From assembly GCF_004217555.1 (NCBI RefSeq), contig NZ_SHKW01000002.1:310001-374000 (forward strand): a DNA stretch of 64,000 nt. The letters run 5' to 3'. The position numbers were made by a program, and so were the translations under genes. Every line of letters starts with the position of its first letter. The stretch's first letter is position 1. This document shows, piece by piece, positions 44,235-51,835 of this stretch. The DNA comes from Edaphobacter modestus (lineage in GTDB: Bacteria; Acidobacteriota; Terriglobia; Terriglobales; Acidobacteriaceae). The notes under the pieces are model-generated. The model made no database searches, was not told where the DNA came from, and was given only the letters and a program-made list of their open reading frames with translations.

Positions 44235-44576
44235 TCAGACTGCAACGGTTTCAGATTGTGCCAACTCGAACGTGAGATTTACTGATCGCCCTCCAACCGG
44301 CCGGGTCCGATGGCGGACTCCGCGAGGGATAGTAAGCAATTGGCCAGGGTCAAGTTCCAGCGATCCGTTCTCGAATTCGATGCAAAGCCGCCCTTCAATC
44401 ACCAGAAGTGTCTCATCGGAGTTTGGATGAAAATGCCAGTGATAGGGCCCTGTCATAGTGGCAATTCGAACGACATGGTCATTGATCTTCGCGATTGGAT
44501 GGTTATTGTATCCGAAATGGGCCGAAGACTCTGTCGTCAGCGTAGTGACCTCGGGAAGGTATTCACTCATTTTCAA
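44235..44576 (-). CDS. Cupin-domain protein
   Basis: 113 residues. GPYHWHFHPNSDETLLVIEGRLCIEFE is cupin motif 1 with His, His and Glu ligands, and LDPGQLLTIPRGVRHRTRP is motif 2 with the third His. Small single-domain cupins bind a metal and have diverse roles; nothing in the context narrows it. Confidence 0.88.
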   Translation of the reverse strand: MKMSEYLPEVTTLTTESSAHFGYNNHPIAKINDHVVRIATMTGPYHWHFHPNSDETLLVIEGRLCIEFENGSLELDPGQLLTIPRGVRHRTRPVGGRSVNLTFELAQSETVAV

Positions 44577-44751
44577 TCCTCGCGTCCCAATTTTAGGCCC
44601 GTATTAATTTTGTGACGTAGGAATGTTGGACGTTTGATGTGACGCTCCCTCGCAGGATCTGAGGCTGTGCGACGTTGTTCGTGTAGCCGTGACCTGAAGT
44701 ATCTTGGAAGGATTCCCCCGAAAGACGGACTAGAGGAAGGAACCGGGGATG

Positions 44752-45049
44752 ATGAAGCGTCGAGTCTGCTCCCACGATATGTTCGCCGTCCCTGACTCTT
44801 CCTTCGTCCTGAAGGGTATGGGCGGAGAGATGTACTTCTGCAACTTGCGATGCTTCTGTTTGTGGTCGGTGCAGAAGGTCGAACCTTTCTGTAGAAGATA
44901 AGACGGGTGTCTATTTGCTGACCACTCCATCGGGTGGGGAATATCAGTTCGCTGGGATCGCGGTGTGGCACTGTGGGCGACTGCAGCTACTCTTGGATGA
45001 AGAGCTTTTGTGGAGCGAAACGCAGCTGTGGCGCGCGCTATGGCACTGA
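44752..45049 (+). pseudogene. Cys-rich small protein, apparently frameshifted
   Basis: A well-placed ATG (AGGAAGG upstream) starts MKRRVCSHDMFAVPDSSFVLKG, then MYFCNLRCFCLWSVQ, with a CxxxC-like zinc-binding look, and stops at 44901. From about 44885 another frame reads LSVEDKTGVYLLTTPSGGEYQFAG to RALWH. The two parts join smoothly, so one indel is suspected. No family is recognised. Confidence 0.35.
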
Positions 45050-45177
45050 ACAGCAACTCACGATCAGGCGCTGGCAGGATGAACGCGAACCACTCATCGA
45101 TTTCTTTCAATAAGCGTTTAACTATTTTCGAAGCTCGCGTATCCAGGATGGACGGCTAGACCACGTAGAATGGTGCA

Positions 45178-45363
45178 ATGCCTAAAGCTCCTGCAGCAAT
45201 TACCTCTCCCAAGATCAAGAAGCTCGCCGCCAAAGCAGCCAAATCTCCCAGCATGCTCACTACCGAAGAGACGCGTGAACTCGGTGCGTCAGTCTTGGCT
45301 CACCTGTCACCTCCGAAAGAAGTCCCAGCTATTCCGGCGAAGAGAATTTCAACAAAGAAGTAA
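45178..45363 (+). CDS. Small basic protein upstream of the HU gene
   Basis: 61 residues (MPKAPAAITSPKIKKLAAKAAKSPS ... AKRISTKK), Lys/Ala/Pro-rich like the HU tail encoded 45 bp downstream. It could be a separate small DNA-binding tail-like protein or a spurious frame; codon use and orientation favour a gene modestly. Confidence 0.4.
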   Translation: MPKAPAAITSPKIKKLAAKAAKSPSMLTTEETRELGASVLAHLSPPKEVPAIPAKRISTKK

Positions 45364-45407
45364 ACGACGAAACACTCCTAATCACTAAACATTGAAATGA
45401 GGGTTAC

Positions 45408-45785
45408 ATGGCAACGAAGAAGGCTCCAGTAAAGAAGACTGCTACACCAGTAGCGAAGAAGACCGCTGCAGTTCCTGCGAAGAAGACGACCGCGGCAAAG
45501 AAGATGACGAAGGCAGAGCTCGTACGCTTTGTCGCAGAAAAATTGGAGTGGACGACGAAGCAGTCTGCGGCTATCTTTGATCTCCTGGCCGCGACAGCGC
45601 TTCAAGAAACCAAGAAGAATGGCGAGTTCACCATTCCCGGACTAGGAAAACTGGTCAAGGCTCAGCGTGCGGCTCGAATCGGCCGCAACCCTCAGACCGG
45701 CGAGTCGATCAAGATCAAGGCGAAAACCGCGGTGAAGTTTCGCGTCGCCAAGGCAGCGAAGGACGCTATCGCTCCTGTGAAGTAA
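45408..45785 (+). CDS. HU-family DNA-binding protein with histone-like tail
   Basis: 125 residues. The first about 33 are Lys/Ala/Pro repeats (KKAPVKKTATPVAKKTAAVPAKK) as in histone H1-like tails; the rest is an HU fold (TKAELVRFVAEKLEWTTKQSA, FTIPGLGKLVKAQRAARIGRNPQTGE with the DNA-binding arm, KAKTAVKFRVAKAAKDA). It should compact DNA in the nucleoid. A strong terminator hairpin follows. Confidence 0.93.
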   Translation: MATKKAPVKKTATPVAKKTAAVPAKKTTAAKKMTKAELVRFVAEKLEWTTKQSAAIFDLLAATALQETKKNGEFTIPGLGKLVKAQRAARIGRNPQTGESIKIKAKTAVKFRVAKAAKDAIAPVK

Positions 45786-45803
45786 TTTTGTTACCAGCTG
45801 GAC

Positions 45804-45831
45804 ACGGTCCTCCGCTCAAGCGGGGGACCGT
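45804..45831 (+). terminator. Terminator hairpin after the HU gene
   Basis: ACGGTCC-CCGCT pairs with AGCGG-GGACCGT with a 2-nt loop, an almost uninterrupted 12-bp stem. It is followed by ACACTTTAA, a weak T-run. Confidence 0.65.
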
Positions 45832-46089
45832 ACACTTTAAGCCGGGCATTTGATGATCTCTTACTATCTGTAGCTGTCACGCTGCACTTACGAACTGGGA
45901 GGAGTTTTTGAACATCACGTACCTGCCTCACCGTCCTAGATTATCGTTTACAGCAACTGCAAGCTGCCTGTGCACGGTGCCCGATATGCGGGCCATCCTA
46001 TTGCAAGCAATGAGCCCTGACGTGTCGGTTGACAACCGAGAGCACGCGGCGGAAAAATGACAACCCTTCGTGGAAGGGAGGACTGTCCC

Positions 46090-47406
46090 ATGGAAAATCA
46101 AGACGTTTCTCGGCGTACTTTGTTGAAGGGTGGTGGCGCGGCATTGGCGGAGCTGACGGTGCTGCGGGTGGCAGGTCTGGCACAATCCTTCGGGGACTCC
46201 GGCGGTGAGGTTATTCCGTGGCTCGACCAGCCCGCGGCGAACCCTATCCCGGAAAACGTCGGCAACCTGCTGAAGTGGGAGGCGCTCGACTCCTGGCTGA
46301 CACCTACCAACAACTTCTTCTTTGTTAACCACTACGGCCAACCCGGCGGCCTTGATGAATCCACATGGCGCGTCGGAATCGCGGGCCTGGTCGCACATCC
46401 TCAGTCCCTGACGCTGGCTGACCTCAAAGCCCGCAAGCGCCGCGAGGTGGACTTCACATTGGAGTGCTCGGGCAACACCGGCACCGGCCTGGACTTCTTC
46501 ATCGGCGGCATCGGCAATGCCCGCTGGGGGGGAACGCAGCTGGCCCCCCTGTTAGAGGAGGCGGGTGTGCTGGAGCAGGGCACCGAAGTGGTGTTCTGGG
46601 GGGTTGATAGCGGCACGGTGACAATCCGCGACAACTCGGGGATCGTCAGTGGCGGCAAGACGGGAGTGGTCGCGCCCGATTCCGAAGGCGGACTTGATCT
46701 GACGATCACCGAGCAGTTCGCCCGCAGCATGTCTATCGACGAAGCGCTCAACCGCGACAACCTGCTCTGCTACGAAATGAACGGCGAGCCACTGCCCCGG
46801 AGTAGCGGTTTTCCCGTGCGCCTGATCGCCCCGGGCTGGTACGGAGTGGCCAATGTCAAGTGGCTGACGCGCATAGAGGTGGTGGACCACCGCTACGCGG
46901 GTCGCTTTATGGCGCGGGACTACGTCTCCATCCGCGAGGAGCAGCGCGACAGCCAGACCGTCTGGACGTTCACCACCGTGAGTCACGACCGGCTCAAGTC
47001 GGCGCCGGCGAAAGTCACGCGTTTACTTAATCGATACGCCATCATGGGTGCCGCATGGGGCGCGCCGATCGCGGCGGTGGAGGTCCAAGTCGACGACGGG
47101 CCCTGGACGGCGGCGAGGCTCGAGAGACCCCCGTCGAACGCGGCGGTGGACGTCCAAATCGACGATAGGCCGTCGGTGGCGAGGCTCGAGAGCCCCGCGT
47201 CACATAGAAGAAGATCGCGTGACTACGCCTGGCGCTTCTGGAGATTCGATTGGGGGATGCCCGCTCCGGGCGAGCACAAGATTCGGTCGCGGGCGTTCGA
47301 TGTCGACGGCAACGTCCAACCAGCGCCGGACGACCCATTCCTCGCCAGCAGGAGGACCTACTGGGAGAGCAACGGGCAAATAACCCGCCGGGTCATGGTT
47401 AACTAA
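46090..47406 (+). CDS. Tat-exported sulfite-oxidase-family molybdoenzyme with internal duplication
   Basis: 438 residues from the ATG behind GGGAGGACT. Tat motif SRRTLLKGG opens the chain. VDFTLECSGNTG contains the Cys that binds molybdenum in the sulfite oxidase fold, and LLCYEMNGEPLPRSSGFPVRLIAPGWYGVANVKWL is a family hallmark. In the C-terminal Mo-co dimerisation domain, IAAVEVQVDDGPWTAARLERP is repeated as NAAVDVQIDDRPSVARLESP, from a tandem duplication of about 69 bp (47075-47210). Sulfite or another small periplasmic substrate is the family role. The duplication could disturb the dimer interface. Confidence 0.88.
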   Translation: MENQDVSRRTLLKGGGAALAELTVLRVAGLAQSFGDSGGEVIPWLDQPAANPIPENVGNLLKWEALDSWLTPTNNFFFVNHYGQPGGLDESTWRVGIAGLVAHPQSLTLADLKARKRREVDFTLECSGNTGTGLDFFIGGIGNARWGGTQLAPLLEEAGVLEQGTEVVFWGVDSGTVTIRDNSGIVSGGKTGVVAPDSEGGLDLTITEQFARSMSIDEALNRDNLLCYEMNGEPLPRSSGFPVRLIAPGWYGVANVKWLTRIEVVDHRYAGRFMARDYVSIREEQRDSQTVWTFTTVSHDRLKSAPAKVTRLLNRYAIMGAAWGAPIAAVEVQVDDGPWTAARLERPPSNAAVDVQIDDRPSVARLESPASHRRRSRDYAWRFWRFDWGMPAPGEHKIRSRAFDVDGNVQPAPDDPFLASRRTYWESNGQITRRVMVN

Positions 47407-47741
47407 GGTCCGTGGGGTGTGCTGCGCGAAACTGGTGCAACTGCAGTTGCAGGCAACGATGAAGTTGTGATGGACGCGGAACGTCTTGCGTGTGCGTGTT
47501 CGGTTCATGCGCTCACGGCTGTGTGGTTCTCGGAAATTCCGACGTGCACACCGCTTAGCCATCGAATGATTTAAGCCACGCAGTATATAAACGCCGCAAA
47601 GCTCGTATCGATGATCTCAATTCCCGACGCAGGCGCCTCTTCTCGCAAATAACGAGACGGCTTGGACGATTTCCCCCATCTCTGACGATCGGCTTACAAC
47701 AATGAATTCGCTCGCATAGTCCTCTATGGATTGGAGACCCA
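47407..47741. other. Intergenic region before the sugar porter
   Basis: About 335 bp between two same-strand genes. I see no gene, repeat or clear promoter apart from the ribosome site TGGAG just before 47742. Confidence 0.4.
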
Positions 47742-49064
47742 TTGAACCGTTACTTAGTGAAGGCCTCCATCGTCGGAGCACTCGGCGGACTGCTCTTTGG
47801 ATTTGACACGGCCGTCATAGCTGGCACCACCCAACAGCTGGCAGGAATCTTCCATCTCACCCCGGTCACATTGGGAATGACCGTTTTCATCGGTTTGGTC
47901 GGAACAGTCATCGGGGCATTGTGTTCTGGCGCCCTCGGTCAAAAACTGGGCGGCAGGGAATCATTGCGTATCATGGCAATTCTCTACACCGTTTCCGCTC
48001 TTGGGTCCGCCTTCGCCTGGAACTGGGAAGTTCTCATGGTCGCGCGATTTATTGGAGGACTCGGGATCGGTGGATCGTCTGTCCTGGGGCCGGTATATAT
48101 TGCCGAGTTGGCTCCAGCAAAGCTGCGTGGTCGCATGGTGGGGTTGTTCCAGATAAACGTCGTTATTGGAATCTTGCTCGCTTACCTTTCGAACTACATC
48201 ATCACTCTGCAGCACTTTGGGTTAGCTCAATGGCGGTGGGAGTTTGGAGTCGCTTTTCTACCGTCAATAGTGTTTCTCGTTCTTCTTTATGGCATTCCGA
48301 GGAGTTCTCGATGGCTCGTGACCACAAATCAGACTGATGAGGCCAGGGAAGTATTGCAACTCATGGGTTCCCCGGATTCGGAAGCAGAACTCAAAGAGAT
48401 CATGGATTCGGTTCATTTGGAACGAGGTATCAGACAAGAACCTCTATTTCAGAAGAAGTACAAGCTGCCGATCTTCCTCGCCGTTTCGATAGGTCTCTTC
48501 AATCAACTCGCAGGCATCAACGCAATCCTCTACTACTCTAATTACATTTTTGCTTCAGCCGGATTCAATGAGGCCTCGGCCGCGTTGCAGACAGTGGGAG
48601 TAGGCCTGGTCAATCTGCTGGCAACACTTGTCGGCATGAGCTTTATCGACAAGGTGGGCCGTACGACGCTTCTGCTCATAGGTTCGATCGGGACCGCGAT
48701 AGCATTAGCTGGGACGGCAGCGATTTTTTACACCCATACACATCAGGATCTCTTGGTGTGGTGCTTAGTCGTATTCATCGTCTTCTTTGCAATATCGCAG
48801 GGAGCAGTAATCTGGGTTTATATCGCGGAAGTGTTTCCTTCGCGCATCCGCTCCAAGGGGCAGAGCCTCGGCTCCTCCTCACACTGGATTATGAACGCGG
48901 TGATTGCAGGTGTGTTCCCATATGTCGCCGCAAAATCTCAGGCGGCGCCATTTGCGTTCTTTGCGGCCATGATGTTGGTTCAATTCCTCGTTGTGCGTTT
49001 CATCTACCCGGAGACCAAGGGGATATCGCTCGAAGCGATTCAAGCCAGACTGAAGATCACATAA
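47742..49064 (+). CDS. MFS sugar porter family transporter
   Basis: 440 residues from a TTG start with TTGGAG upstream. Twelve TM helices. GALGGLLFGFDTAVIAGT is the family N-terminal signature, VYIAELAPAKLRGRMVGLFQ the sugar-porter motif, GLFNQLAGINAILYYSNYIF the QQxSGxN-like substrate helix, FPSRIRSKGQSL and YPETKGISLEAIQ the C-terminal ones. It should be a proton or facilitated symporter for a hexose or pentose. A transposase remnant starts immediately after it. Confidence 0.94.
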   Translation: MNRYLVKASIVGALGGLLFGFDTAVIAGTTQQLAGIFHLTPVTLGMTVFIGLVGTVIGALCSGALGQKLGGRESLRIMAILYTVSALGSAFAWNWEVLMVARFIGGLGIGGSSVLGPVYIAELAPAKLRGRMVGLFQINVVIGILLAYLSNYIITLQHFGLAQWRWEFGVAFLPSIVFLVLLYGIPRSSRWLVTTNQTDEAREVLQLMGSPDSEAELKEIMDSVHLERGIRQEPLFQKKYKLPIFLAVSIGLFNQLAGINAILYYSNYIFASAGFNEASAALQTVGVGLVNLLATLVGMSFIDKVGRTTLLLIGSIGTAIALAGTAAIFYTHTHQDLLVWCLVVFIVFFAISQGAVIWVYIAEVFPSRIRSKGQSLGSSSHWIMNAVIAGVFPYVAAKSQAAPFAFFAAMMLVQFLVVRFIYPETKGISLEAIQARLKIT

Positions 49065-49071
49065 TGTTGAA

Positions 49072-49425
49072 CTATGGGCCCAGGCGCCGTGTTTCGACCA
49101 CATTCCCTCCTTGAAGAAACTAGCGCACACGCTTTTGGAGACAATGCGCTATCTGGAACTGAACGCCGACTCCATGCCCGATTACGGTAAGCGTTACCGT
49201 GCCGGACAACGGATCTCAACAGGCTTCGTTGAATCAGCGGTGAATGAGATCGTTTCCAAACGCATGGTGAAGAAGCAACAAATGCGATGGAATCGGTACA
49301 CCGTCCAAAGTTTCCTGGACGTGCGCATTCAAGTGCTCAATGGCACCTTGGAAGACACATTCCGGCATTGGCACAAAGGCTTTCGGCCCCTCGCGGACAA
49401 ATTTCATCTCGATATCTCAGCATGA
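49072..49425 (+). pseudogene. ISKra4-family transposase, C-terminal fragment
   Basis: Frame without a native start: KLAHTLLETMRYLELNADSMPDYGKRYRAGQRISTGFVES, NEIVSKRMVKKQQMRWNRY and HKGFRPLADK, given in parts, match the C-terminal region of ISKra4-type transposases. The 5' part has been replaced by the sugar porter end. The terminal repeats were not found. Confidence 0.65.
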
Positions 49426-49444
49426 CCACCCCACAACTTTGCAC

Positions 49445-49503
49445 ACTCTCGAATGGTATCTGCGGGCGGCGCTTGAGTATGGCTGGAGCCGAAACATTCT
49501 ACT
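49445..49503 (+). pseudogene. DUF1016/YhcG-type nuclease fragment
   Basis: TLEWYLRAALEYGWSRNIL resembles the conserved N-terminal YLRxxIEHGWSRNVL helix of DUF1016/YhcG-type PDDEXK proteins. The frame then continues into unrelated sequence. It is a 20-codon trace only, next to the transposase fragment. Confidence 0.35.
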
Positions 49504-49589
49504 TGGACATCCTGCTCCGAGTGGCCACTCATGCGTTCAACGCATGGGTGGGCCATGCACGGCGAGCTCCAACCGGAGACACTGATCCC

Positions 49590-50423
49590 TCAGCGCCGCC
49601 CCTCGCGCAGCATCTCCTCCACATCGCCGATCTTGTCGGTAATCAGGTTCAGCTTGCGCGATAGCGCCTGGATCTCCGCCTCAGCCCTGCGGTTCACGTC
49701 GAAGTCCAGCTCGCTGCGCAGGCGGTCCTTCGTGTCCTGACGGTTCTGGCTCATCATGATCACCGGAGCCTGGAGCGCCGCCAGCATCGAAAGAAACAGG
49801 TTCAGCAGGATGAACGGATACGGGTCCCACATATGGCGCTTGAGAAAGATATTGATGCCGGTGTAGATCACCAGCACAGCCAGAAACGACAGGATGAAGT
49901 TCCACGATCCCCCAAAGCGCGCCACCGCGTCTGCGACCTTCTCGCCCCACGTCGCCTCCTTATCGATCATCACATTGGCGTTGCGGTTCGCGCGGAGCTG
50001 AATCAGCTTCTGCGACGCGTGGAACTGGCGGCCCAGCACGGTCAGCATATCCAGACCTGCCAGCGGCTTCCGCTTCAGCAGCTCGGCGATATCATGGCGG
50101 TCAAGCTCCAGGCATACGCTCTCCTCCATCGCCATCGCGTTCGACTGGTGTGGCGTCTGGTCCAGCATCGAGGCAAAGCCGAAGAAGCCGCCGTGTCCCG
50201 GCTCCTCGATCAGCACCTCCTGCTGGTCTTCATCCACCGTGGTCACACGCACCACGCCCGACAGCATGATGTAAGCCCGGTTGCCCGGCTCGCCGATCTT
50301 GAAGATCCTCTGCCGCGCGGCAAAGTGCTTGATCTCCACCTGCGCTGCAAGAACGGCAAGCTCTTCCTCATCGAGCAGCTCGAACAATGGGACGTGTTTC
50401 AACTCTTCCGGTGCGCAGGGCAT
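49590..50423 (-). CDS. cNMP-binding domain plus DUF1003 membrane protein
   Basis: 277 residues. Residues about 10-125 are a CRP-type cyclic-nucleotide-binding beta-roll (LFELLDEEELAVLAAQVEIKHFAARQRIFKIGEPGNRAYIMLSG in two parts, GHGGFFGFASML). Residues about 160-235 are DUF1003 (GSWNFILSFLAVLVIYTGIN and LNLFLSMLAALQAPVIMMSQNRQ, two TM helices), followed by a coiled-coil-like tail (AEAEIQALSRKLNLITDKIGDVEEML). The combination suggests a nucleotide-gated membrane protein of unknown function. Confidence 0.88.
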   Translation of the reverse strand: MPCAPEELKHVPLFELLDEEELAVLAAQVEIKHFAARQRIFKIGEPGNRAYIMLSGVVRVTTVDEDQQEVLIEEPGHGGFFGFASMLDQTPHQSNAMAMEESVCLELDRHDIAELLKRKPLAGLDMLTVLGRQFHASQKLIQLRANRNANVMIDKEATWGEKVADAVARFGGSWNFILSFLAVLVIYTGINIFLKRHMWDPYPFILLNLFLSMLAALQAPVIMMSQNRQDTKDRLRSELDFDVNRRAEAEIQALSRKLNLITDKIGDVEEMLREGRR

Positions 50424-50857
50424 GGCGTTGCTTCTCCTTCAAATGGTCCAAATTCAACTGTTGTGACCGAAAGATTAGCAGAACCGCGTGCGCGGAGCCG
50501 AAGTCTCCCTCGTGTGTCCACTCCATCAACCCACGGCAGGGGACCGCGACCCCGTGAGAGGAGACCCAGCTCCGCGAAGGGCGGTGGGTGATCATCGATC
50601 TGAGGGTTCTGGTGCAAACTTTCTTAGAATGAGCGACGGATGGTTAGGAAGAATGCGCTGGGCTCGACTAACATTGAGGGCGACACCCTCGTAGTGAGTC
50701 TGGAACATCGAACTGGATCGTCAGGACATCTTTTCGTCCTGCCACTTCCATTGGAGTGATTGGAAGTAGATCGACAAATGTCATTACACATCTGTACGCA
50801 ACCCCAGACCCACGCTTATCGGCCGGGCTTCTAACCAATCACTACCCGTCGCCCTGA
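50424..50857. other. Intergenic region with no recognised feature
   Basis: About 430 bp between divergent genes. The upstream regions of both should lie here, but no motif is convincing. Confidence 0.35.
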
Positions 50858-51769
50858 ATGGGCGCTATACGGACTTTGGCTGTATACATAGCTATGACCT
50901 TCCTGCACCGCGTCGTAACGCTTTCTCGCAGCGGCAAGTTTGGCCGGTATCCCGAGGCCAGATGCGGGAGGTACGCCTTTGGGACGATTCAAGCGTCCAT
51001 CGTTTTGCTCATGCTGTTCTCGCTGGTGGATCCATCGCGAACCTTCGCCGCGAATCCTGACCTGGAGACTGCGTTGACTGGCTCGCGCAAGCGTATTGAG
51101 AGATTGGACTACCGCGTAACCGGGCGACTCACACGGGTGGAAGGCAATGGCACGCGCACGAGCTACAAGGTTGCCGCCAAGGCTCACTGGTTTCCCGATG
51201 GCCTGCGTCTGCTATGCGAGATCTCGGCGCCAGCCTCCGCGAAGACGAGCCTTCTTCTGCATATGAGCGTGAACGGGCACGTAAGCATCGAGGCAGTACT
51301 TCCTGGCGAGACAACCGCTAGCGTGTTGCCATTCGAACGTTGGAACGACCGACTCGTGGGAACAGACTTCTCCTATGAAGACATGGTAGAGAGCTGGTTC
51401 TTCTGGAAGAATCAGGAACTCCTGGCACCGGAGAGATGCGGCGCGCGGGATTGCTTTGTCCTTAAGAGTATGTCCGGCGCTCAGGACCGGACTTACTATG
51501 ATTCGGTGACATCGTGGATTGATCGCGGCATCTTTTTCCCTGTGCATGTGGTGAAGACGCTTCGTGGGACGGGAGGGCAGAAGGAGTTCATTTACTACGG
51601 GCTGCGACAGATCGACGGCATTTGGTCTGCGTCGCGAGTGGAGGCAAATCTGCAGGGCAAGCCCGGCTCCTCGATGCTTGTAATCGAAAGGGGCTCGGGA
51701 AGGGCAAAGCTTGGACTCAAGGACTTTGATGTCAGCCAGTCCAGCGCTCAGGGAAAGAAAGTGAAATAA
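50858..51769 (+). CDS. LolA-like outer-membrane lipoprotein-sorting protein
   Basis: 303 residues; the start may instead be the ATG at 50894. A hydrophobic export signal (TIQASIVLLMLFSLVDPSRTFA) precedes a LolA/LppM-like beta-sheet fold (RKRIERLDYRVTGRLTRVEG, WFPDGLRLLCEI, DFSYEDMVESWFFWKNQEL, DRTYYDSVTSWIDRGIFFPVHVV). MMPL exporters commonly have such a partner, and one is convergent next to it. A periplasmic lipid-handling role is inferred from that. Confidence 0.78.
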   Translation: MGAIRTLAVYIAMTFLHRVVTLSRSGKFGRYPEARCGRYAFGTIQASIVLLMLFSLVDPSRTFAANPDLETALTGSRKRIERLDYRVTGRLTRVEGNGTRTSYKVAAKAHWFPDGLRLLCEISAPASAKTSLLLHMSVNGHVSIEAVLPGETTASVLPFERWNDRLVGTDFSYEDMVESWFFWKNQELLAPERCGARDCFVLKSMSGAQDRTYYDSVTSWIDRGIFFPVHVVKTLRGTGGQKEFIYYGLRQIDGIWSASRVEANLQGKPGSSMLVIERGSGRAKLGLKDFDVSQSSAQGKKVK

Positions 51770-51835
51770 ATCGAATCGCTTAACAGGCTGTTGCGAGGTG
51801 CTCTGCTGCGAGTGCAGTATCCACGGTGCTCGCCC

